Under the pieces are notes generated by a model. That model ran no database searches. It worked only from the letters and a program-made list of their open reading frames with translations, and was not told where the DNA came from. 38,793 bases of DNA, taken from NCBI GenBank assembly GCA_021203205.1, contig JAJQBQ010000004.1, positions 21,716 to 60,508 of the forward strand. The letters run 5' to 3'. A program made the position numbers and the translations under genes. Within the stretch, counting starts at the first letter, position 1; each line of letters opens with the position of its first letter. Origin of the DNA: Lachnospiraceae bacterium (GTDB lineage: Bacteria; Bacillota; Clostridia; Lachnospirales; Lachnospiraceae). This document shows, one piece after another, positions 17,769 through 25,709 of this stretch.

Positions 17769-18347
17769 ATGAGAGCAATAAAAAATATATTTTCTCACTT
17801 TTATATGTATGTCATCTGGCTGATCCTCTCTTATTTTCTCTGGGGCTGGATCTTCGGGATGGTAAACGATACGACAACATACCATAAAATATCCATCTAC
17901 ATCGACTGTGCGTCGCTGGAGGAGATGGACCTGACGTTGGAGCTGGAGGAGGACATGCCGGAGGGCATCAAAAAGGTGAAGGTTCACTCCTTCGACTATG
18001 TGGTCTTTGACGACGCGACCATGCTGATGGGTGACATTTTCATTATAAGAGAATCGGATCTGGAAGGTTACCTGGAGGTGTTGCAGCCCATCACGGAGCT
18101 GGCGGCACAGGGGTGGCCGGAATACGAGACATATGACGTGGAAGGCGAGGCCTACGGCATTAAAATATTTGACGGCGAAACCGGCGAGGGTATTTTGCAG
18201 GATTATGTGACCTGGTTAAAGCCCGGCGAGGACGCGCAGGATTTTTATCTGGTGTTTCTGGCGGATTCCGTACATCTGGGGGACTTAAACGGCTCGGACG
18301 ACGAGGCCGCGTTTGAGATGGCGGAGAGGCTGCTGGGGATGCAGTGA
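17769..18347 (+). CDS. single-pass membrane protein, unknown
   Basis: A 192-residue protein with one N-terminal hydrophobic helix (about 8-30) and a soluble remainder that is rich in acidic and aromatic residues and probably faces outward. I do not recognise the family. The ATG at 17769 has a GAGGG site 6-10 bases upstream. It sits between an unknown membrane protein and the GH53 galactanase gene. It could be an accessory factor of the sugar region, but only position suggests it. The C-terminal half (DGETGEGILQDYVTWLKPGED) has no motif I can name. Confidence 0.75.
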   Translation: MRAIKNIFSHFYMYVIWLILSYFLWGWIFGMVNDTTTYHKISIYIDCASLEEMDLTLELEEDMPEGIKKVKVHSFDYVVFDDATMLMGDIFIIRESDLEGYLEVLQPITELAAQGWPEYETYDVEGEAYGIKIFDGETGEGILQDYVTWLKPGEDAQDFYLVFLADSVHLGDLNGSDDEAAFEMAERLLGMQ

Positions 18348-18644
18348 GTTTAAGAAAAGGAAGCGAAGAGATTCGCACGGAAAATAGAAATCAAAACGGA
18401 CAGAAGAGGAAGAGGCATTTGCGGGCGTATAAAACATCAAACCAAAGAAGTATTTGCGGACGTGAAAATCATCAAAACGGAGAGAAGTATTTACGGATGT
18501 AAAAACATCAAACCAGAGAAGTATTTGCGGGCGTGAAAATCATCAAAACGGAGAGAAGTATTTGCAGATGTAAATACATCAAACCAGAGAGAAGTATTTA
18601 CGAACGCAGGAAAATATCGAAATACAGAAAAATGGGGAAAAAGT
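18348..18644. other. region upstream of the GH53 gene
   Basis: Nearly 300 bases, mostly the alternating repeat at 18413-18620. No consensus promoter is visible; the GH53 promoter may be activator-dependent or lie within the repeat. Confidence 0.5.
18413..18620 (+). repeat. 34-37-bp alternating tandem repeat
   Basis: Units start at 18413, 18448, 18485, 18519, 18556 and 18592. Two variants alternate: one has CGTGAAAATCATCAAAACGG, the other GTAAAAACATCAAACC. The true period is thus a dimer of about 71 bp. The array ends just before the GH53 start codon region. Confidence 0.9.
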
Positions 18645-20756
18645 ATGAAAAAGATGAGAAGGAATTCAGACAGAAATAAGAGGAGCACCGGCCGCCTGGG
18701 ATTATCTGTTCGTGGAAGATGGAGCATCGCGGCGCTGTGTCTGGCTCTGCTGATGGCCATGACCGCGCTCGCGGGCTGCGGTTCGGCAACCAAAGAAGAA
18801 ACTGGGGACGGGGAAGATGAGGCTGACAGCGTGAATACGATAGCGACAGTGAATTACATACCCACGGAAAAAATCGAGGGCAGCACCCTGTACGTGGAGA
18901 AGGTCGAAAACTTGGCAGATGACTTCATCCTCGGCATGGATGCCTCCAGCGTCATCTCGCTGGAAAACAGCGGCGTGACCTACCGGAATTTTGACGGCGA
19001 GGAGGAGGATGTCTTTCAGATCCTGGCCGAAAACGGTGTGACCCACATCCGCGTGCGTGTGTGGAACGACCCGTACGACGAGGACGGCAACGGCTTCGGC
19101 GGCGGCAACTGCGACGTGGACACGGCCATCGAGATCGGCAAACGTGCCACGCAGGTGGGCATGAAGCTCATCATCGATTTCCACTATTCCGACTTCTGGG
19201 CGGATCCCAACAAGCAGATGGCGCCCAGGGCCTGGGAGGACATGGAGATCGAGGAGAAGACCGAGGCCGTGTACGAGTTTACCACTGAGGCGCTGACCGC
19301 CATGAAGGAGGCAGGCGTGGACGTGGACATCGTGCAGGTGGGGAATGAGACCAACGGCGCCATGTGCGGCGAGACCATCTGGTTCAACATTCAGTACCTG
19401 ATGCAGGCGGGCTCAAAGGCCACCAGAGAGGTTTTCCCGGATGCCATGGTGGCGCTCCACTTCGCGAACCCGGAGACGGCCGGGCGCTACGCGGATTACG
19501 CAAAGAAACTGGACTATTATGATGTAGATTACGATATTTTCGCGTCTTCCTACTACCCGTTCTGGCACGGGACGCTGGAGAATCTGGCGGAGGTGCTCTC
19601 CGAGGTAGCCGAGACCTACGGCAAGAAGGTCATGGTCATGGAGACATCCTACGCCTTCTCCGGCGAGGATTACGACTTCAGCGGGAACACCATTTCCGAC
19701 GACAGCACCACCATTGTGAAGGATTACCCCTTCTCCGTGCAGGGACAGGCCAATTCCTTCCGGGATGTGGTGGACACCATCGCCAACGAGACCACGAACG
19801 GCATCGGCGTGGTGTACTGGGAAGGTACATGGATCAGCGTGGGCGGTTCCAGCTGGGAGGAAAACAGCGCCCTGTGGGAAAAGTACGGCAGCGGCTGGGC
19901 ATCCAGCTACGCGGCAGTGTATGACCCGGACGACGCGGGCAAATACTACGGCGGCTGCGCCGTGGACAATCAGGCATTTTTCGACACGGACGGCAACCCC
20001 TTCGAGTCGCTTCGCATCTTTAACCTGGTGCGCTACGGCAATGAGGTGGAGCTGAAGGCGGACGCCATCGACGATGTGACGCTTTACGTGGATTTAAACG
20101 GCACCGTCGAGCTGCCGGAGACGGTGGACGCCGTCATGACGGACAATTCCCGTCAGGCAGTAGAGGTGACTTGGGATATCACGGATGAGGAGATTGAGGC
20201 GATGTACGCCGGCGGTGTCAACACCTACACCGTCACCGGCGAAGCGGCCGGTATGACAGCTACCTGTTATGTGGCCATGATCGAGTACAATTTCCTCACC
20301 AACTACAGCTTCGAGGACGGCGATCTGACCGGCTGGTCGGTGACAGACAATGCCGCGGCGGACGAGCTCTACGTGGAGGACAAGGTGACCGACTCCCTGA
20401 CAGGGACCTGCCACATGCACTTCTGGAGCGAGGCGCAGAACACTGTCGACTTTGATCTGGAACAGACCGTGGAGGAGCTTCCTACCGGTACCTATAAATA
20501 CAGCATCTCCATCATGGGCGGCGACGCCGGGGATGACCAGGAAGTGTACGCCTATGTGAAGATCGACGGCGAGATCGTCGCCACGGCTCCCATGACCATC
20601 ACCTCCTACGGGGAGTGGGACACGGGAACCATTGAAGATATCACTTATGAGGAAGGACAGGAGATCACGGTGGGCATTCACGTCCGCTGCCAGGGAACCG
20701 GGAGCGGCGCCTGGGGGAAGATCGACGATGCGCTGTTGAATTCGGCGGCAGAATGA
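18645..20756 (+). CDS. endo-beta-1,4-galactanase lipoprotein, GH53
   Basis: The enzyme cleaves beta-1,4-galactan side chains of pectin at the cell surface. The 703-residue precursor has a long basic N-terminus, a hydrophobic core and a LAGC lipobox (about residue 45). The GH53 barrel spans about 90-450, with VTHIRVRVWNDPYD, IDFHYSDFWADP, the acid/base Glu in VGNETN (about 235) and the nucleophile Glu in METSY (about 333). An Ig-like Big_4-type domain (about 475-545) and a C-terminal beta-sandwich (about 548-700, NYSFEDGDLTGW) follow; the latter resembles CBM61, known to bind galactan next to GH53. It lies directly upstream of a sugar ABC transporter. A GGGGA site precedes the ATG. It is the counterpart of B. 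subtilis ganB. Confidence 0.95.
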   Translation: MKKMRRNSDRNKRSTGRLGLSVRGRWSIAALCLALLMAMTALAGCGSATKEETGDGEDEADSVNTIATVNYIPTEKIEGSTLYVEKVENLADDFILGMDASSVISLENSGVTYRNFDGEEEDVFQILAENGVTHIRVRVWNDPYDEDGNGFGGGNCDVDTAIEIGKRATQVGMKLIIDFHYSDFWADPNKQMAPRAWEDMEIEEKTEAVYEFTTEALTAMKEAGVDVDIVQVGNETNGAMCGETIWFNIQYLMQAGSKATREVFPDAMVALHFANPETAGRYADYAKKLDYYDVDYDIFASSYYPFWHGTLENLAEVLSEVAETYGKKVMVMETSYAFSGEDYDFSGNTISDDSTTIVKDYPFSVQGQANSFRDVVDTIANETTNGIGVVYWEGTWISVGGSSWEENSALWEKYGSGWASSYAAVYDPDDAGKYYGGCAVDNQAFFDTDGNPFESLRIFNLVRYGNEVELKADAIDDVTLYVDLNGTVELPETVDAVMTDNSRQAVEVTWDITDEEIEAMYAGGVNTYTVTGEAAGMTATCYVAMIEYNFLTNYSFEDGDLTGWSVTDNAAADELYVEDKVTDSLTGTCHMHFWSEAQNTVDFDLEQTVEELPTGTYKYSISIMGGDAGDDQEVYAYVKIDGEIVATAPMTITSYGEWDTGTIEDITYEEGQEITVGIHVRCQGTGSGAWGKIDDALLNSAAE

Positions 20757-20905
20757 GGATTGTATTATGAGATGTGGCTCATGCGCGGAGAATCCGATTT
20801 TCATGACATGAGGGCCAGGAAGTCTGTGAATTTGAGATTTGTGATGCCGTGACATTTGTTTCTGATATCATTTGCGTGTGAAAGATGAAAATGCGACTTC
20901 CAATA

Positions 20906-20911
20906 TATAAT
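20906..20911 (+). promoter_or_regulatory. candidate -10 box of the ABC operon
   Basis: A perfect TATAAT with no good -35 at 16-18 bases, as in promoters that need an activator. Transcription would begin near 20918, just before the palindrome pair. Confidence 0.35.
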
Positions 20912-20926
20912 CAATAAGTTGCGAGG

Positions 20927-20972
20927 CAGAAGACCTCATGAGGTCTTCTGGTGTTACCGCTAAGGTAACACC
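20927..20972. promoter_or_regulatory. two adjacent perfect palindromes
   Basis: A 24-bp perfect palindrome (20927-20950) is followed at once by a 9-bp stem with a 5-base loop (20950-20958 with 20964-20972). A T/C-rich stretch follows. The pair could be a repressor operator at the promoter, or an end-of-transcript structure for the GH53 gene. The left arm could also pair with a distal TCTTCT at about 20977, giving alternative folds. Confidence 0.6.
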
Positions 20973-21088
20973 AAAATCTTCTTTCTTTGTAATCTTTCAG
21001 GTATCTGCGCGGGGCATGTGTGAAAACCCGGGGGCGTGAGGTTTCGGCTTTCATAACAGTCGCAATCGGCAATACCTGTCAGAATAGC

Positions 21089-21159
21089 TATATGCCAGTG
21101 GAAACTCCGGGATACGGTTTTCTGATGAACCGGTCAGCCGGAAACCACAAAGGCATATA
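21089..21159 (+). ncRNA. candidate structured 5' leader
   Basis: Three nested stems: TATATGCC/GGCATATA (21089-21096 with 21152-21159), GTGG and CCGG segments paired with CCGG and CCAC (21098-21110 with 21138-21148), and CGGTT/AACCG (21115-21119 with 21128-21132). It lies 55 bases before the solute-binding protein start. I do not recognise it as a known riboswitch class. Confidence 0.4.
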
Positions 21160-21214
21160 CCTGTAACTCATAAACCCATGTATTCATTTCAAAACAAACA
21201 AGGAGGAAAATGAA

Positions 21215-22804
21215 ATGAGAAAAATGAAGAGAATCCTGGCCCTCGCAATGGCGCTGATTATGGTTCTGTCCCTGCTTTCATTCGCATCCTGCGGCAGCGG
21301 CAGCGACGAGGACGAGACCACGACGGCCAGCAGCGGCGGCAGCAGTGACGACAGTGGAAGTAGCAGCGACGACAGCGGCAGCTCTGACACATCCCTGGCA
21401 GGCACCTACGACATCACCATCTGGGCAGCCGAGGAAGCGCAGGAGCTGACTCAGAGCCAGGTTGACGCGTTCAACGAGAGCAATGAGTACGGCATCACCA
21501 TCAATGCCACCATCGAGGCGGTCAGCGAGGCGGATGCGGGCACCAACATGATCACCGACGTAGAAGCAGGCGCGGATCTTTACTGCTTCGCGCAGGATCA
21601 GTTCAACCGTCTGGTAGAAGCAGGCGCTCTGGCAAAGCTCGGCACGGCGGCTTCTTCCTTTGTGACGGAGAACAACAGCGTAGACGCGGTAGCGGCAGTT
21701 ACCACAGGCTCTGAAATTTATGCTTACCCGATGACCGCGGATAACGGCTATTTCATGTACTATGACAAGTCCGTTATCCCGGAGGAGGACGTCGACAGCC
21801 TTGAAGCCCTGATCGCGGACTGCGAAGCGGCCGGCAAGTATTTCGCCATGGAGACCAACACCTCCGCCTGGTATCTGGCAGCGTTCTTCTTCGCTACCGG
21901 ATGCGTATCCGAGTGGACCACTGATGACGACGGCTCCTTTATCTCCATCAATGACACCTTCAATTCCGATGCCGGCCTGATTGCCGCAAAGGGCATCCAG
22001 AAGCTCGTGACTTCTTCCGCAAGCTTAAGCTCCTCCGCAGCTGAGTTCGAGAGCGGCGCGGCAGTGTGCATTACCGGTATCTGGAACTATTCCACCATCA
22101 GTGAGCAGCTGGGCGACAACATGGGTGTTGCGGATCTCCCGTCCTTCGAGGTTGACGGCACATCCTATCACCTCGGCTCTTACAGCGGATACAAGCTCAT
22201 CGGCGTGAAGCCGCAGACCGATGCGGTTCGCCAGGCGGTTCTGCATCAGCTGGCTCAGTACCTGACCAGCTATGAATGCCAGATGGAGCGCTTCGAGGCT
22301 CTGTCCTGGGGTCCGTCGAATGTAGAGGCTCAGGAGTCCGAAGAGGTTCAGGCGAACCCGGGCCTTGCAGCTCTGTTAGAGCAGAACGAATATGCTACCC
22401 CGCAGGGTCAGATCCACGGCTCCTGGTGGGATATCGCGAAGGTCATCGCGGACGACATCAAGGCGGCTGAGACGGAAGACGACTTAAAGCAGGCACTGCA
22501 GAACTATGAAGACAAGATCGCTTCCCTCTTCACCATGTCCGACGAGACGGCAAACGCCTTCACAGTGATCGGCACCGTCAACGGCGACAGCTGGGCTACA
22601 GACCTTGCCATGACGGCGGACGGCGACATCTGGACCACAGATGAGGCCTACGACCTGGTAGAGGGCGATGAGTTTAAGGTCCGCAAGGGCTTAAGCTGGG
22701 ATGAGGCTTATCCGGCTGACAACTACGTGGTTGAGACTGCGGGTACCTACTACATCCAGCTGGATGCTTCCACAGGTGAGGTCAGCCTGATCGCGGCAGA
22801 GTAA
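21215..22804 (+). CDS. sugar ABC solute-binding lipoprotein with SusE/F-like domain
   Basis: An extracellular MalE-type oligosaccharide-binding protein. The signal peptide ends in a lipobox-like FASC (about residue 26), followed by a Gly/Ser/Asp linker (about 27-65). The binding core (about 70-440) starts YDITIWAAEEAQELTQSQVDAF and contains AYPMTADNGYFMYYDKSVI, typical of CUT1-family binding proteins. Unusually, residues about 444-529 form a separate domain (IGTVNGDSWATDLAM ... GTYYIQLDASTGEVSLI) that resembles the starch-binding domains of SusE/SusF. The usual family length is about 400-430 residues. The substrate is probably maltooligosaccharide or galactooligosaccharide; the added domain favours alpha-glucan, the GH53 neighbour favours galactan. 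AGGAGG precedes the ATG. Confidence 0.92.
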   Translation: MRKMKRILALAMALIMVLSLLSFASCGSGSDEDETTTASSGGSSDDSGSSSDDSGSSDTSLAGTYDITIWAAEEAQELTQSQVDAFNESNEYGITINATIEAVSEADAGTNMITDVEAGADLYCFAQDQFNRLVEAGALAKLGTAASSFVTENNSVDAVAAVTTGSEIYAYPMTADNGYFMYYDKSVIPEEDVDSLEALIADCEAAGKYFAMETNTSAWYLAAFFFATGCVSEWTTDDDGSFISINDTFNSDAGLIAAKGIQKLVTSSASLSSSAAEFESGAAVCITGIWNYSTISEQLGDNMGVADLPSFEVDGTSYHLGSYSGYKLIGVKPQTDAVRQAVLHQLAQYLTSYECQMERFEALSWGPSNVEAQESEEVQANPGLAALLEQNEYATPQGQIHGSWWDIAKVIADDIKAAETEDDLKQALQNYEDKIASLFTMSDETANAFTVIGTVNGDSWATDLAMTADGDIWTTDEAYDLVEGDEFKVRKGLSWDEAYPADNYVVETAGTYYIQLDASTGEVSLIAAE

Positions 22805-22929
22805 TCCGATGAGAGATATTTACGGATATCGCTGGTTTTGTGGAAACAGAGTTCATGACTTACGCTGACTCCGGAGAAATTCGCGGTATCGCAGGAATTA
22901 TATAAGAATCGAAAGAAGACTTGATTCAG

Positions 22930-22959
22930 GGCGGAGTCAAACATTGGCTCCGCCTTTTT
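22930..22959 (+). terminator. intra-operon terminator-like hairpin
   Basis: GGCGGAG/CTCCGCC stem (22930-22936 with 22948-22954) followed by five T. It lies between binding protein and first permease and should let only part of the transcripts continue. Confidence 0.8.
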
Positions 22960-22980
22960 AAAAAAGATGTATAGTCATAA

Positions 22981-23002
22981 GTCATCCGTCCTCGCGGATG
23001 AC
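22981..23002 (+). repeat. hairpin before the permease ribosome site
   Basis: Perfect 8-bp stem GTCATCCG/CGGATGAC (22981-22988 with 22995-23002) with a six-base loop, ending six bases before the GGAG site of the permease. It may protect the processed downstream mRNA end or tune translation. Confidence 0.65.
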
Positions 23003-23018
23003 AGAATGGAGAATATGT

Positions 23019-24551
23019 ATGGCAAAATACAGTGATCTGGAATATTTAAAACTGCCAAAATGGAAAAGATTCCTGTATAAGATCGCCAGCTTCTTTACGT
23101 CCATTCCGGGCGGAATTGTAAACGGGGTGAAGGCCATCGGCCGTTTTTTCAAGATGGTCGGCCTTGGCATCGCCCACTTTTTCCGGGATCTGGTGCTGAC
23201 CTTTGTCCACGGCGACTGGAAGACAAAGATATCCTACGTGGTCATGGGTTTCGGGAATCTGGCGAGGGGGCAGATCCTTCGCGGACTGCTGTTTTTTCTC
23301 TTTGAGGTAGTTTTCATCATTTACATGATATTTACCGGCAGCTACTGGCTGTCCATGCTCCCGTCTCTCGGCAAGACGGGACCTCACGAAGTATACGATG
23401 TTGTGCTGGACACCTACACCATGGTGTACGGCGACAACTCCTTTAAGATCTTGCTTTACGGTGTGCTGACGATTTTCTTTATCGCGGCCTTCTGCTACAC
23501 CTGGTATGTGAATGTAAAGCAGAACCGCATCGCCGAGCAGATCCTGAAAAGCGGCAAGAAGTTAAAGAGCGGCAAAGACGACCTGCGCTCTCTGGTGGAC
23601 GACCAGTTCCACAAGACGCTGCTGGCGCTGCCGACCATCGGCATCACCGTATTTACCGTCCTGCCGATCGTGTTCATGATCCTCGTGGCATTCACGAACT
23701 ATGACGGCACCCACGACGGCTACAACAATAACCTGTTCCACTGGGTGGGGCTGGACAACTTTAACACCATGCTGGGAACAGGCGGGGATAGTTCGCTTTC
23801 CTACGCCACTACGTTCGGAGAGGTACTCACCTGGACCCTGATCTGGGCGTTTTTCGCCACCTTCACCTGCTATTTTCTTGGCATGCTGGTGGCCATGGCC
23901 ATCAACAAGAAGGGGATTCGGTTTAAAAAGGGCTTCCGCACCATCCTGGTGCTGACCATCGCCATCCCCCAGTTCATTTCCCTGCTGTATGTTTCCAAGA
24001 TGTTCGCGAAAAACGGCATCGTGAACGGCATGCTGATGGACATCCACCTGATTTCTGAGGCCCTGCCGTTCTGGACGGAGGGAACCTGGGCCAGAGTCAT
24101 GGTGATCCTGGTGAACATCTGGATCGGTATCCCGTACCTGATGCTGATCGCCACCGGTATTCTCATGAATATTCCGGCGGATCTGTACGAGTCGGCAAAG
24201 ATCGACGGCGCCAGCGCCTGGAAGCAGTACACGAAGATCACACTTCCGTACATGCTCTTCATCACGGGCCCGTATCTGCTGACCTCTTTCACCGGCAACA
24301 TGAACAACTTCAACGTAATTTACCTGCTGACAACGGGTTTGCCCACAAACCCGAACCTGTGGTCAGGCGCCACCGCGGTGGGTTACACCGACCTGCTGGT
24401 AACCTGGCTGTTTAATATGACTACGGGCGCGGAATCTTCGTACTACATGGCTTCGGTGGTCGGTATTCTGATCTTCATTGTCGTGGCGGTGATCTCGCTG
24501 GTGGTGTACGGACTGCTGCCCTCGGTCAGGAATGAGGAGGATTTCCAATAA
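23019..24551 (+). CDS. sugar ABC transporter permease, MalF type
   Basis: A CUT1-family inner-membrane permease of 510 residues, longer than most Firmicute MalF homologues (about 300-440). An extra N-terminal region (about 1-200) contains an amphipathic segment, GDWKTKISYVVMGFGNLARG, and two or three extra helices. The conserved core starts near LLALPTIGITVFTVLPIVFM and carries the ATPase-contact EAA loop, YESAKIDGASAWKQYTKITLP (about 385-405). The start at 23019 has GGAG seven bases upstream; the in-frame ATG at 22998 falls inside a hairpin and is unlikely. The second permease overlaps by one base (TAATG), so the two are translationally coupled. Confidence 0.92.
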   Translation: MAKYSDLEYLKLPKWKRFLYKIASFFTSIPGGIVNGVKAIGRFFKMVGLGIAHFFRDLVLTFVHGDWKTKISYVVMGFGNLARGQILRGLLFFLFEVVFIIYMIFTGSYWLSMLPSLGKTGPHEVYDVVLDTYTMVYGDNSFKILLYGVLTIFFIAAFCYTWYVNVKQNRIAEQILKSGKKLKSGKDDLRSLVDDQFHKTLLALPTIGITVFTVLPIVFMILVAFTNYDGTHDGYNNNLFHWVGLDNFNTMLGTGGDSSLSYATTFGEVLTWTLIWAFFATFTCYFLGMLVAMAINKKGIRFKKGFRTILVLTIAIPQFISLLYVSKMFAKNGIVNGMLMDIHLISEALPFWTEGTWARVMVILVNIWIGIPYLMLIATGILMNIPADLYESAKIDGASAWKQYTKITLPYMLFITGPYLLTSFTGNMNNFNVIYLLTTGLPTNPNLWSGATAVGYTDLLVTWLFNMTTGAESSYYMASVVGILIFIVVAVISLVVYGLLPSVRNEEDFQ

Positions 24552-25423
24552 TGGCGAATACAAAGAAAACCAAAAAACATATGGGGATCCAGGCGGCGAA
24601 CAGGCTCAGCAACACGGCCGTCTACATTATCCTCATTTTGATCAGCATCATCTGGCTGATCCCCTTCGTCTGCATTTTACTTCAGTCCTTCCGCGTGGAA
24701 TCTACCTACCAGGTGGGGTATGTCATCCCCAGACAGTGGGGGCTGGACAATTATCTGAACCTGCTGAATTCGGATTTCAAACAGTGGTACATCAACACCT
24801 TTGTGATTGCGCTGTTTTCTGCGGTGTTCCAGACGATTATCGTGCTGTGCATGAGCTATACGCTCTCCCGCTTCCGCTTTAAGATGCGCACGTTCCTGAT
24901 GCGCTTCATGCTGATCCTTGGCATGTTCCCGGGCATGCTTACCATGATCATCCTTTACCGCGTGCTGAAGGATCTGGGCATGACTCAGGCCAACTCGGTG
25001 CCGGGACTGATCCTGGTGTATATTGCCTCCTCCGGCATGGGCTACTACGTATCCAAGGGCTTCTTTGACACCATTCCCAAGTCGCTGGACGAGGCGGCCC
25101 GTGTGGACGGGGCCACCAGGGCGCAGGTACTCTACAAGATCATCCTGCCGCTGGCGAAGCCCATCGTCATCTATACCATCCTGACCTCCTTCATGGCACC
25201 CTGGGGTGACTATGTGTTTGCCCGCTACGTGTCCATGGGCACATCCTCCGGCATGAACGTGGCGGTGGGTATGTTCGGATGGCTCAGTCAGGATCAGATC
25301 AATTCCCGCTACACCATGTTCTGCGCGGGCGGCGTTGTGGTCGCCATACCGGTCACCATCCTCTTCCTGTGTCTGCAGAAGTACTACGTGGAAGGTGTTA
25401 CCGGCGGCGCGGTGAAGGGATAA
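24551..25423 (+). CDS. sugar ABC transporter permease, MalG type
   Basis: The 290-residue second permease of the CUT1 transporter. Six transmembrane helices start at about residue 22 (AVYIILILISIIWLIPFVCI). The EAA loop is KSLDEAARVDGATRAQVLYKIILPL (about 185-208). It ends with the family-typical YVEGVTGGAVKG. The ATG shares its A with the stop codon of the preceding permease. It resembles GanQ/MdxG-type permeases; sequence alone does not settle substrate. Confidence 0.93.
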   Translation: MANTKKTKKHMGIQAANRLSNTAVYIILILISIIWLIPFVCILLQSFRVESTYQVGYVIPRQWGLDNYLNLLNSDFKQWYINTFVIALFSAVFQTIIVLCMSYTLSRFRFKMRTFLMRFMLILGMFPGMLTMIILYRVLKDLGMTQANSVPGLILVYIASSGMGYYVSKGFFDTIPKSLDEAARVDGATRAQVLYKIILPLAKPIVIYTILTSFMAPWGDYVFARYVSMGTSSGMNVAVGMFGWLSQDQINSRYTMFCAGGVVVAIPVTILFLCLQKYYVEGVTGGAVKG

Positions 25424-25529
25424 AGACGGATTTATAACGAGACAGTTACTGTGTATATTGCCTGATTATTCATACGGACAGGAGATTTTAAGATTCTATG
25501 AAAATTCGCGGTGAAAAATTAAGTGCGAG

Positions 25530-25566
25530 CTGTAGTCGCTGTGGGGTTTTGGTACAGTGACTACAG
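25530..25566. repeat. hairpin upstream of the small frame
   Basis: Two-part stem: CTGTAGTC with GACTACAG and an inner CTGT/ACAG (25530-25542 with 25554-25566), with one mismatch. No T-run follows; it ends just before an AGGAGAGGAA ribosome-like site. Confidence 0.6.
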
Positions 25567-25578
25567 GAGAGGAACAGA

Positions 25579-25689
25579 ATGGATGAGATGAGTTCATGTC
25601 TATTGTGTGACCTTAAAATTGAAAACTCTCCGGGAGTGAAAGCTTCGGAATGGAAAGTGCCGTGGGTGATGGCAATTGTAAAATGGTAA
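25579..25689 (+). CDS. candidate 36-residue peptide
   Basis: A short frame, MDEMSSCLLCDLKIENS... ending VPWVMAIVKW, with a good AGGAGAGGAA site 6-15 bases upstream. It ends 20 bases before the ATPase gene. It has a CxxC pair and no membrane helix. It could be a leader peptide for the ATPase gene or chance; conservation was not tested. Confidence 0.3.
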   Translation: MDEMSSCLLCDLKIENSPGVKASEWKVPWVMAIVKW

Positions 25690-25709
25690 CATAAGAAGGA
25701 GATAAGAGT

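Larger units (their letters stand above)
20757..21214. other. regulatory region upstream of the solute-binding protein gene
   Basis: 458 bases without a gene. It holds a TATAAT box (20906-20911) with poor -35, two back-to-back perfect hairpins (20927-20972) and a longer compound inverted repeat (21089-21159). The ribosome site AAGGAGGAAAA lies just before the start at 21215. Confidence 0.6.
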
